The notes below the pieces were generated by a model. That model ran no database searches. It saw only the letters and a program-made list of their open reading frames with translations, and was not told the origin of the DNA. 64,000 nt of DNA, from positions 8,718 to 72,717 of the forward strand of contig CAKQWJ010000008.1 in assembly GCA_934278925.1 (NCBI GenBank), in the 5' to 3' direction. Source of the DNA: an uncultured Clostridia bacterium. GTDB taxonomy: Bacteria; Bacillota; Clostridia; Peptostreptococcales; Anaerovoracaceae. A program made the position numbers and the translations under genes. Each line of letters begins with the position of its first letter. Position 1 is the first letter of the stretch. Shown piece by piece: positions 1-7,390 of the stretch.

Positions 1-2
1 AG

Positions 3-533
3 CTGAAGCTGTTCATGCGAGACGGATGGGTAACATCAGTAATCATGTATGTTCCGGAAGATCAGTTCCTGTACGACCGCGATATGGAAAAGGCGGCCGC
101 TTCGGATGCGTGCGTTCAGGAAAAGCTGGCGGCAGCCGGAGCAACGGCCTTGAAAACCAGCCGGATTGCCGGCGGCGGACTCCACTGCCAGATTTTCTGC
201 GACTCCATCGATACCTTTGATATCGAGAAACTGGGACCGGAAATCGAATATTCCGACATCTTCAATGCACCGGCATGCTTCGAGTTCATCAAGGTGGTGG
301 ATGCGTCCACCATCCGCCTGAAGATCTGGGACGGCGCCAACGGTGCGGTGCTCTCCAGTGCCAGTGCGGCTTTCTGCGCCGCTCAGATGGCAGCGGAGCA
401 GGGATTCTGCAGACGGGATAAGGAAATCACCGTGGAGACACCGGGAGGCGATATCCTGGTGAACTTCTTGGAAGGTCAGATCAGCCTGACGGCCGAAGTG
501 TCCTTCGCCTTCAGCGGTAAATTCTGGTATTAG
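3..533 (+). CDS. DapF-family epimerase-like protein, 5' truncated by window edge
   Basis: The frame is open to the window edge, so only the C-terminal half is visible; the first Met at 15 is internal. The C-terminus follows the diaminopimelate epimerase fold: NAPACFEFIKVVD, then LKIWDGANG, then a helix, then TPGGDILVNF. At the place where DapF carries the second catalytic Cys (E-T-x-A-C-G-T-G) this protein reads AVLSSASAA, so the Cys aligns with Ser and the Glu-Thr pair is lost. It therefore belongs to the fold but is probably not a meso-DAP epimerase; another isomerase or racemase is possible. It ends 35 bp before the serine dehydratase gene on the same strand, suggesting co-transcription. 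Confidence 0.6.
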   Translation: MKLFMRDGWVTSVIMYVPEDQFLYDRDMEKAAASDACVQEKLAAAGATALKTSRIAGGGLHCQIFCDSIDTFDIEKLGPEIEYSDIFNAPACFEFIKVVDASTIRLKIWDGANGAVLSSASAAFCAAQMAAEQGFCRRDKEITVETPGGDILVNFLEGQISLTAEVSFAFSGKFWY

Positions 534-567
534 TACATTAAATAAAATACGGGGAGAGATCACAGAG

Positions 568-2049
568 ATGGAAAAACAGCCATGCAGTATTTTCAATGAC
601 GTTATCGGACCGGTGATGCGGGGACCGTCCAGTTCCCACGTCGCCGGCGCCGCCCGGATTGCGGATCTGGTTCGCCAGGCCATGCCGGGCAAAATCACCC
701 ATGTCCTCTGTGATTTCGATCCCACCGGTGCCCTGGCGGCATCCCACACCGGACACGGAACGGATATGGGATTCGCCTGCGGCTTGCTGGGCATCCCCCT
801 GTCCAACCCGGATGTGGATCGGTATGAGGCGCTGGCGGAAGATGCAGGTCTCTCCATAGAATACCGAATCCTGGAATACGGTGCGCTTCATCCGGGAAAC
901 TACCGGATTCAGGCCACCGATGACCGGGGAAATTGCAGGCATTTCGAAGCCGTCGCTCTGGGCGGCGGCATGGTTGAGATGCAGAAATACGAGGGCCACC
1001 CGATACAGGTGGGCGGCGATTATTACGAGGTTCTGATTCTGTCGGAGGCGGGCTTGGAAGAGAAGAAATTCTCCCAACCGCGGACAGAGTCAGAACTTCG
1101 TGCGTTTCGAGAACGGGACGGTGTAAAAGAAGTGGTATATCTGAAGCCGGTGCTGCCGACGTTGTCCGGGGAGAATGCATGGGTGCCGTACCGAACGGCG
1201 GCGGAACTGCTGGCCTATGCGGAAGACCATCCCATGGAACCTTGGGAGTATGCGGCTTACTATGAAAGCTGCCGGGGCGGCAGAACCGTGGAAGAGGTTT
1301 TCCGCCAGATGGAAGAAGTTCTGGATGTGATGGAGGAATCCGTGGAAAACGGCCTGGCCGGAACCCACTATGAGGACCGGATTCTGGGCGCCCAGTCGAC
1401 GCTGGTGGCGAAGGCGGAGAAGGCGGGACGGCTCCTGCCGGACGCGCCGCTGAACAGCGTGATTCGTTGCATCACTGCGGTGATGGAATCCAAGAGTTCC
1501 ATGGGACTGATTGTGGCGGCGCCCACCTGTGGGTCCTGCGGCTGCCTGCCGGGAACGATTATCGGGCTGGCGAAGGTGCTGGAATTCTCCCGAGAGGACT
1601 GCGTGAAGGCTTTGCTGACGGCGGGTTTAATCGGCGTATTCTTCGGGGAACAGGCAACGTTCTCGGCGGAAGTGGGCGGATGCCAGGTGGAGTGCGGTGC
1701 CGCATCGGGGCTGGCGGCGGCCGGTACCGTTCAGCTCGTGGGGGGCACGATTCGGGAATGCGTGGATGCGGCCTCCATGGCGCTTCAGAACATTACGGGT
1801 CTGGCCTGCGATCCGGTGGGGAATCGTGTGGAAGTTCCTTGCCTGGGAAAAAACATCATGGCGGGAAGCAATGCCATCGCCAGCGCCAACATGATTCTAT
1901 CGGGATTCGATAAAGTGGTGCCACTGGATGAGACCATTCAGGCGATTTACGACATTGGATTGTCCCTTCCGCTGGAACTTCGGTGCACCTACGGCGGCCT
2001 GGGAAAAACCAAAACCGGGCAGCGACTGTGGCAAAAAATGAACAAGTAA
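568..2049 (+). CDS. sdaA: L-serine dehydratase, single-chain iron-sulfur type (beta-alpha fusion)
   Basis: Deaminates L-serine to pyruvate and ammonia using a [4Fe-4S] cluster, in the cytoplasm. At 493 aa it carries the beta domain first (GPVMRGPSSSHVAGA at about residues 13-28) and then the alpha domain with the cluster cysteines: TCGSCGCLPG near 320, GGCQVECGAASG near 370 and CDPVGNRVEVPC near 414-425, followed by GKNIMAGSNAIASAN. Bacillus and many Clostridia split these domains into two genes; here they are fused. The ATG has GGGGAGAGA 8 bp upstream. The gene follows the DapF-like gene closely. No clear terminator follows. Confidence 0.9.
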   Translation: MEKQPCSIFNDVIGPVMRGPSSSHVAGAARIADLVRQAMPGKITHVLCDFDPTGALAASHTGHGTDMGFACGLLGIPLSNPDVDRYEALAEDAGLSIEYRILEYGALHPGNYRIQATDDRGNCRHFEAVALGGGMVEMQKYEGHPIQVGGDYYEVLILSEAGLEEKKFSQPRTESELRAFRERDGVKEVVYLKPVLPTLSGENAWVPYRTAAELLAYAEDHPMEPWEYAAYYESCRGGRTVEEVFRQMEEVLDVMEESVENGLAGTHYEDRILGAQSTLVAKAEKAGRLLPDAPLNSVIRCITAVMESKSSMGLIVAAPTCGSCGCLPGTIIGLAKVLEFSREDCVKALLTAGLIGVFFGEQATFSAEVGGCQVECGAASGLAAAGTVQLVGGTIRECVDAASMALQNITGLACDPVGNRVEVPCLGKNIMAGSNAIASANMILSGFDKVVPLDETIQAIYDIGLSLPLELRCTYGGLGKTKTGQRLWQKMNK

Positions 2050-2103
2050 TGTGATAATTACTAAACAAACGACAAAAAGTTATTATATTAACACAAAAAT
2101 CCA

Positions 2104-2132
2104 TAGAAATCCTTTCGGAAATGGTTTATACT
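2104..2132 (+). promoter_or_regulatory. candidate sigma-A promoter of the SDR gene
   Basis: TAGAAA at 2104-2109, a 17-bp spacer, and TATACT at 2127-2132, about 55 bp before the SDR start. The -35 matches 4 of 6 consensus bases. Confidence 0.45.
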
Positions 2133-2187
2133 ATAGTCGATGAAAAGATGATTGTATAGGGCATATTTGTCCGGGAAGGAGTAATCT

Positions 2188-2988
2188 ATGGGTTTTTTAG
2201 TTGGAAAAACAGCGATTATTACTGGAGGCGGCCGCGCCACACTCAGTGACGGAAGCTGCGGCTCTATTGGATATGGAATTGCTACCGCATATGCGAAAGA
2301 AGGGGCGAACCTGGTTATCACCGGAAGAAACGTGAAAAAGCTGGAGGCAGCCAAGGAAGAGCTGGAAAGACTGTACGGAATCAAGGTGCTTCCGGTTCAG
2401 GCAGACGTCAGCGCCGGTGCAGATAATGAAGCTACCGTTCAGAATGTAATCGACAAGGCGATGGAAGAATTCGGCAGAATCGACGTACTGATTAACAATG
2501 CACAGGCCTCCGCGTCCGGTGTTACCCTGGCGGACCACACCACGGAGCAGTTCGACCTGGCACTGTATTCCGGACTGTATGCCGCATTCTATTATATGAA
2601 GGCGTGCTACCCGCACCTGAAAGAAACCAAGGGTTCCGTTATCAACTTTGCTTCCGGCGCCGGCCTGTTCGGTAACTACGGACAGTGTGCATACGCAGCG
2701 GCAAAAGAAGGCATTCGGGGATTGACCCGCGTTGCCGCAACGGAATGGGGTCCGGATGGAATCAACGTGAACATCGTGTGCCCGCTGGCATGGACGGCTC
2801 AGCTGGAGAAGTTCAAAGAGACCTATCCGGAAGCGTTCGAGGCGAATGTAAAGATGCCGCCGGCAGGCCATTACGGCGACGTAGAGAAAGAAATCGGTCG
2901 TGCCTGCGTACAGCTGGCTTCGCCGGACTTCAAGTTCATGAGCGGCGAGACCATCACACTGGAAGGCGGAATGGGCCTGAGACCGTAA
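2188..2988 (+). CDS. SDR family NAD(P)-dependent oxidoreductase
   Basis: A 266-aa short-chain dehydrogenase/reductase with a Rossmann fold. The catalytic triad is visible as S156, Y169 and K173 (YAAAK), with the usual Ser-Tyr spacing of 13. LINNAQ follows the first half. The C-terminal GETITLEGGMGL is typical of reductases acting on hydroxyacyl or cyclic substrates. The nucleotide loop is unusual: TGGG is followed by about ten extra residues before SIGYGIA, resembling the FabI loop (TGVASKLSIAYGIA) rather than TGxxxGIG. Arg codons are mostly AGA or CGT, as in the ribosomal genes, which suggests strong expression. GGAAGGAG precedes the ATG. The substrate cannot be read from the sequence. Confidence 0.85.
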   Translation: MGFLVGKTAIITGGGRATLSDGSCGSIGYGIATAYAKEGANLVITGRNVKKLEAAKEELERLYGIKVLPVQADVSAGADNEATVQNVIDKAMEEFGRIDVLINNAQASASGVTLADHTTEQFDLALYSGLYAAFYYMKACYPHLKETKGSVINFASGAGLFGNYGQCAYAAAKEGIRGLTRVAATEWGPDGINVNIVCPLAWTAQLEKFKETYPEAFEANVKMPPAGHYGDVEKEIGRACVQLASPDFKFMSGETITLEGGMGLRP

Positions 2989-2999
2989 GATACGATAAA

Positions 3000-3060
3000 C
3001 CTGTACCGGGGAGTAATCGCTTAAAGTTTGCTTTCCGGATGCAGGTTTTTCTTTTTTTTT
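3000..3060 (+). terminator. terminator after the SDR gene
   Basis: CCTGTACCGG (3000-3009) can pair with CCGGATGCAGG (3035-3045), followed by a T-rich tract at 3046-3060. Confidence 0.6.
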
Positions 3061-3139
3061 GGACAGTGGACAAACTGAGATAACCACAATGCGTCCATTT
3101 GATAATTAGGATTTACTAAGTGAATATAATAAAATGAGC

Positions 3140-3463
3140 CTAGAATTCTAGGATGACTTCACGCTATTTTTACGAGTTATGCTAATCAGCGTGAATATTT
3201 TTTTTGTAATACACGGTTTCGCCATGCAATTTTCTTCGTGCGAACCATCGTTTTAAAAGAGTTCACGCTTTGTGGAAGAAATCCTCATTTTGGCGTGAAT
3301 CGCCAGTGACAATCCGTCGTTCCAAAATTAGAATCTTGTAAAAGCAGCGAATTGCGTTCACGCTGAAACCATGTTATCCGCCAAAAAGCGTGAACTGCCT
3401 TCAATTTTCTAGACACATGAGATTGTACGCATAGTATTTAGATAATACAATTAGAATCACGCT
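3140..3463. repeat. Array of three 38-bp inverted-repeat units plus a half unit
   Basis: No gene is seen between 2989 and 3545. Three units share one plan: TTCACGCT, 22 variable bases, then (A/G)GCGTGAA. They lie at 3158-3195, 3262-3299 and 3357-3394, each exactly 38 bp. A fourth left half, ATCACGCT, lies at 3456-3463 without a right arm. Unit starts are 104, 95 and 99 bp apart. The 22-bp interiors and the 57-66-bp intervals differ in sequence. A 12-bp palindrome CTAGAATTCTAG (3140-3151) precedes the first unit. It could be tandem operators, a series of RNA hairpins, or a remnant of a dispersed palindromic element. Confidence 0.75.
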
Positions 3464-3485
3464 TTTGACCCGGAAAAGAAAATAC

Positions 3486-3518
3486 TAAAAAAGTGGGACA
3501 CCCATTACGTTGTCCCAC
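3486..3518 (-). terminator. terminator of the UPF0210 operon
   Basis: GTGGGACA (3493-3500) pairs with TGTCCCAC (3511-3518). On the minus strand the stem is followed by six T (3487-3492). It lies 28 bp past the UPF0210 stop. Confidence 0.85.
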
Positions 3519-3545
3519 AATTATTCATGAAGCGCTTATATTTTA

Positions 3546-4907
3546 TTAGTTCTTCAAGCTCTGCAGCGGAGCCGGAATCCGTCCGCCGCGGCGAATCATT
3601 TTTGCCGGGGAAGGATTCTTCAGATCCATTACCGGACCGTAGCCCAGCAGACCGCCGAAGTTCAGTTCCTCGCCACTCTTCAGGCCGATGGCCGGGATGA
3701 CACGAACGGCGGTGGTTTTGCTGTTCACCATACCGATGGCCGCCTCGTCGGCGATGATGGCAGAGATGGTTTCCGGAGTGGTATCTCCCGGAATCACGAT
3801 CATGTCCAGACCTACGGAGCATACCGCGGTCATGGCTTCCAGCTTCTCCAGAACCAGGTTTCCGTTGCGAGCAGCGGCAATCATGCCCTCATCCTCGCTC
3901 ACCGGGATGAATGCGCCGGAGAGTCCGCCCACGCTGGAGGAAGCCATTACGCCGCCTTTTTTAACCGCATCGTTGAGCATGGCCAGTGCGGCGGTGGTAC
4001 CGTGAGTACCGCACTGCTCCAGTCCGATTTCTTCCAGAATGCGGGCAACGGAATCGCCGATTGCCGGGGTCGGAGCCAGGGACAGGTCCACGATTCCGAA
4101 CGGTACGCCCAGCATGGCAGCCGCTTCGGAACCCACCAGCTGGCCGACACGGGTAATCTTAAATGCTGTTTTTTTAATGGTTTCTGCCACCTCGTTCAGC
4201 GGAGCATCGTCCGGAAGGTCGTGTAGCACGGACCGAACCACGCCCGGACCGGATACGCCGACGCTGAGGACGGAATCCGCTTCGCCCACGCCGTGGAAAG
4301 CACCGGCCATGAACGGGTTATCCTCTACCGCGTTGCAGAATACCACCAGCTTGGCAGCGCCCATGCACTGGTTGTCTTTGGTGAGGAGTGCGGCTTTCTG
4401 AACCTGCCGGCCCATCAGGGCAACGGCGTCCATGTTGATGCCGGCCTTGGTGGAGCCGATATTTACCGAGGAGCACACCAGCTGGGTTTCGGCCAAAGCC
4501 TGCGGGATGGATTCAATCAGTTCCCGGTCGCCGGCGCTGAAGCCCTTCTGGACCAGTGCGGAATATCCGCCGATAAAATCAATTCCGACAGTATGAGCTG
4601 CCCGATCCAGCGTACGTGCGTATTTCACCGGGTCGCCACCGGATACACCGGCCAGCATGGCAATCGGTGTAACGGAAACTCGCTTGTTCACAATTGGAAT
4701 TCCGTACTTTCCGGTAATCTTTTCGCCGGTTTCCACCAGGTGCTCCGCTTTTCTGCAGATCTTTTCGTAGATCTTCTCGCAGGAGCGGTCGATGTCGCTG
4801 TCCGCACAGTCCAGCAGAGAGATGCCCATGGTGGTGGTACGGACATCCAGGTTTTTGTCTCGAATCATGGAAATGGTTTCCAAGATATCGCCAATATCGT
4901 TATACAT
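3546..4907 (-). CDS. UPF0210 / DUF711 (PFL) family protein
   Basis: This 453-aa protein matches the UPF0210 (DUF711) family through its whole length, from the N-terminal [12 protein letters not shown] to the C-terminal [13 protein letters not shown], with the family's GGRIPAP end and the central GPGVVR stretch. Its fold is thought to relate to the pyruvate formate-lyase superfamily, but no reaction is established that I know of. The gene lies 17 bp after an ACT-domain gene; this UPF0237-UPF0210 pairing is common in Firmicutes and suggests that the ACT protein regulates it. It is the last gene of a four-gene minus-strand operon. Confidence 0.85.
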   Translation of the reverse strand: MYNDIGDILETISMIRDKNLDVRTTTMGISLLDCADSDIDRSCEKIYEKICRKAEHLVETGEKITGKYGIPIVNKRVSVTPIAMLAGVSGGDPVKYARTLDRAAHTVGIDFIGGYSALVQKGFSAGDRELIESIPQALAETQLVCSSVNIGSTKAGINMDAVALMGRQVQKAALLTKDNQCMGAAKLVVFCNAVEDNPFMAGAFHGVGEADSVLSVGVSGPGVVRSVLHDLPDDAPLNEVAETIKKTAFKITRVGQLVGSEAAAMLGVPFGIVDLSLAPTPAIGDSVARILEEIGLEQCGTHGTTAALAMLNDAVKKGGVMASSSVGGLSGAFIPVSEDEGMIAAARNGNLVLEKLEAMTAVCSVGLDMIVIPGDTTPETISAIIADEAAIGMVNSKTTAVRVIPAIGLKSGEELNFGGLLGYGPVMDLKNPSPAKMIRRGGRIPAPLQSLKN

Positions 4908-4924
4908 GCTTGTTCTCCCTTCTG

Positions 4925-5197
4925 CTAAATCCGATGCATGGAATTGAAAATGTTTTCATGCATTACGTGAACGTCCATTGTCGGGAGTTCCTTTATAATT
5001 GCATCTTGGAGCTCAGCAATTGTTACATTCATCTGTTCGACACTAATCACCATCATCATGGTGAAGAAGTCCTGCTTTACGGACTGGGTCATCTCGATGA
5101 CGCTGGCGTTGGCGTTGGCACAGCAAGCGGAGACGGAGGCCAGAATGCCCACCTTATCTCTGCCGGTGACGGTTACCACAGCTTTCTCTCTATCCAT
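4925..5197 (-). CDS. UPF0237 ACT domain-containing protein
   Basis: A 90-aa single ACT domain: [20 protein letters not shown] is the first strand-helix, with the Gly-Ile ligand-binding turn. ACT domains bind amino acids and act as dimers. As a stand-alone ACT protein next to UPF0210 it is likely a regulatory partner; the ligand is unknown. Its start overlaps the end of the radical SAM gene by 8 bp, so the two are translationally coupled. Confidence 0.88.
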   Translation of the reverse strand: MDREKAVVTVTGRDKVGILASVSACCANANASVIEMTQSVKQDFFTMMMVISVEQMNVTIAELQDAIIKELPTMDVHVMHENIFNSMHRI

Positions 5198-6260
5198 TGT
5201 TCTCCTCCTTTGCAGATACCCGGAATTGTCCGTCGGTCAGGCTGTCGTCCCGACGAAAGCGGAAATTGAATTCCGGAAATTTATGGGTGAAATATTTTTT
5301 GTTGTCGGCTTCGTTACCTACCATATTAGAATACCATTTTCCGTTGGAAAAAACATCAATTTTCTGTTTGTTTTCTGTCAAAGAATCACCGGAAGCGTTG
5401 AGTTCCAATCGGTTCAGCAGCGGCTCGATGCGTTCCCGTGCAATTGCCCCCTCCACCAGCTGGCGAAAGGCCGGGTGGTAGGTCCCGCCATTAATGGCTC
5501 CGCCGTCACCGATGAGCTCCGTGCTCTTCAGCCCCACTCGCATAATGGTGATGCCGGCCGCCTCCAGAATTTTGTACATTTCTTTTGTGCGAAGAACGGC
5601 CTCCTCTCGGCTCAGCGGGATGTACGTGCCCTGCCGATATTCTTCATAGAGATCCGTTTCGTCCAGAACGATGGTGGGATACAGGCGCGCCAGCTGCGGC
5701 CGCAGACGGGCGGTTTCCCGTGCGGAATAGAGGCACTTCTCCATCGTATCGCCGGGCAGTCCGATCATCAGCTGAATTCCAAGCTCGAAGCCGCAGTCTT
5801 GAATCAGCGAAACGGCGTCGTAGACCTGCTGTACCGTATGGCCTCGGCGGCTTTGTCGAAGCACATCCTCGTCGAAAGACTGCACGCCAAGCTCGATGGT
5901 ATCCACAGAATATTCTTTCAGGTTGTCCAGAATCTCCGGGGTGATGTAGTCCGGTCGGGTGGACAGATGAATTTTCTGAATTGCCCCCGCCCGCTTGTAT
6001 TCCCGCGCCACTTCCAGGTAGGCCCGCTGCTCTTTCAACGGAATCCCCGTAAAACTCCCGCCGTAGAATGCGGCTTCCACCACCGGAACGTCTTGCAGCG
6101 TTGTGAGCCAGGTGCGAATGGTGGTTCGTACGTCATCCGGCGTGACTGCTTCCGAGCGTGCGGTGATTTTCCGCTGATTGCAGAAGATGCAGTCGTTGGG
6201 GCACCCTTTGTGGGGGATAAAAACAGGAATGATGGCGTGCTTCTTGTTCCGGCTAGCCAA
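5190..6260 (-). CDS. Elp3-like radical SAM protein
   Basis: A 356-aa radical SAM enzyme. The cluster motif is C20-x3-C24-x2-C27 (CPNDCIFC), followed by the glycine-rich AAFYGGSFTGI and STRPDYI, and later ELGVQSFDEDVL and QLMIGLPGD. These fit the elongator-protein-3-like group, but the acetyltransferase domain of true Elp3 is missing and the length stops after the TIM barrel plus a short tail. It may modify tRNA or another substrate; this is not established. The start overlaps the asparaginase stop by 8 bp and the end overlaps the ACT gene. Confidence 0.85.
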   Translation of the reverse strand: MASRNKKHAIIPVFIPHKGCPNDCIFCNQRKITARSEAVTPDDVRTTIRTWLTTLQDVPVVEAAFYGGSFTGIPLKEQRAYLEVAREYKRAGAIQKIHLSTRPDYITPEILDNLKEYSVDTIELGVQSFDEDVLRQSRRGHTVQQVYDAVSLIQDCGFELGIQLMIGLPGDTMEKCLYSARETARLRPQLARLYPTIVLDETDLYEEYRQGTYIPLSREEAVLRTKEMYKILEAAGITIMRVGLKSTELIGDGGAINGGTYHPAFRQLVEGAIARERIEPLLNRLELNASGDSLTENKQKIDVFSNGKWYSNMVGNEADNKKYFTHKFPEFNFRFRRDDSLTDGQFRVSAKEENNG

Positions 6261-7266
6261 TGGTCAGCTCTCCCCGCAGGTCCGATTCTACCCAGTCCCG
6301 AACCTCACCGGCGTTGAAGCCCTTGCTGAACAGGTACTGGAGCTTGGTGACCGTGGCCTCGGTGGTCATATTGCTGCCGCTGGCGGCGCCGGCCCGGGCC
6401 AGTTCGGAGCTGGTCTCATAGGTGCCCAGACGAACGGTTCCCTGCATGCACTGCGTGCATACCACCACGGCGGTATCGTTTTCGATGGCCTTGCTGATGA
6501 GCGGCGGAAGCTCCGAATCGTAGTTCGGAATGTTTCCGGTGCCGAAGGTTTCCAGAACCAGGGCCCGAAGGTCCTTGTTCACGATTGGCGCAAAGAGATC
6601 GAAGTGAATTCCCGGGAACAATTTGATGACACCGATGGATGTGGGTTTCATCTCCGTTACCCGGAACGGTTCCTTTGGCTCCGGCAGGAAGCGGTTCGGG
6701 AAGTATTCGATGTCGATGCCGGCTTTGGCCAGTACCGGGTAGTTCGGGGAGGAGAATGCAATCAGTCCGTCCGCAGAGGTTTTGACCGCACGGTTTCCCC
6801 GAATTAGATGGTTGCCGAAATACAGGCATACCTCGTGGATGTCGCTGTTGGCCGCAATCATCAGGGAGGTAATCAGATTGTCCCGACCGTCGGAACGGAG
6901 TTCGTACAGGGGAATCTGGGAACCGGTGAAGATGACCGGTTTCTTCAGACCTTCCAGCATGAAGGACAGGGCAGAGGCGCTGTAGGCCATGGTGTCGGTG
7001 CCGTGGAGAATGACGAAACCGTCATAGCGCTCGTAGTTCTCCTTAATGGTGTTGGCCATCTGGTTCCACTGTACGTAGGTGATGTTGGACGAATCCAGAA
7101 GCGGATCGTACTCGATGAGATCCCATTTCGGCATGGCATCGGAGTACAGATCTCGAATTTTCTTCAGTTCGCCGGAAAAGTATCCTTCCTTCGGTTGGTA
7201 GCCGTCCTGGGTCGGCACCATGCCGATGGTGCCGCCGGTGTAAATAATACAGACTCTTTTGTTCAT
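6253..7266 (-). CDS. ansA: type I L-asparaginase, cytoplasmic
   Basis: Hydrolyses L-asparagine to aspartate and ammonia. Both catalytic signatures are present: YTGGTIGM with T13 near the N-terminus and HGTDTM at residues 88-93. No signal peptide is visible, so it is the cytoplasmic type. The ATG at 7266 is chosen because GGGAGGA lies just upstream; an in-frame GTG at 7287 would place that site inside the gene. It gives 337 aa, normal for the family. It is the first gene of the minus-strand operon ending at 3546. Confidence 0.9.
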   Translation of the reverse strand: MNKRVCIIYTGGTIGMVPTQDGYQPKEGYFSGELKKIRDLYSDAMPKWDLIEYDPLLDSSNITYVQWNQMANTIKENYERYDGFVILHGTDTMAYSASALSFMLEGLKKPVIFTGSQIPLYELRSDGRDNLITSLMIAANSDIHEVCLYFGNHLIRGNRAVKTSADGLIAFSSPNYPVLAKAGIDIEYFPNRFLPEPKEPFRVTEMKPTSIGVIKLFPGIHFDLFAPIVNKDLRALVLETFGTGNIPNYDSELPPLISKAIENDTAVVVCTQCMQGTVRLGTYETSSELARAGAASGSNMTTEATVTKLQYLFSKGFNAGEVRDWVESDLRGELTIG

Positions 7267-7322
7267 ACATTCCTCCCAATGCTTCACATAATTAATAAAA
7301 TCGAACGAGAATAGCAGTGTGA

Positions 7323-7328
7323 ATTATA
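7323..7328 (-). promoter_or_regulatory. candidate -10 box of the asparaginase operon
   Basis: On the minus strand TATAAT lies about 60 bp before the asparaginase start and just past the kinase terminator. No good -35 box is seen. Confidence 0.35.
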
Positions 7329-7334
7329 CACGGT

Positions 7335-7371
7335 AAAAATCTCTGCCCGGATTCTGCACCGGACAGAGATT
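7335..7371 (-). terminator. terminator of the two-component operon
   Basis: AATCTCTG with CCCGG (7338-7350) pairs with CCGG and CAGAGATT (7359-7371). On the minus strand the stem runs into TTTTT. It follows the kinase stop. Confidence 0.85.
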
Positions 7372-7390
7372 AAAATATTATCCATGAGTT

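Noticed and set aside
3099..3130. Promoter reading into the repeat array
   Set aside because: TTGATA and TATAAT are 20 bp apart, outside the normal range; kept only as a possibility for RNA mapping.
3140..3463. CRISPR array
   Set aside because: The repeated arms are only 8 bp, each unit is an inverted rather than a direct repeat, intervals vary from 57 to 66 bp, and no cas gene is near.
3140..3463. Integron attC sites
   Set aside because: The arms lack the GTTRRRY core sequence, no gene cassettes lie between units and no integrase is present.
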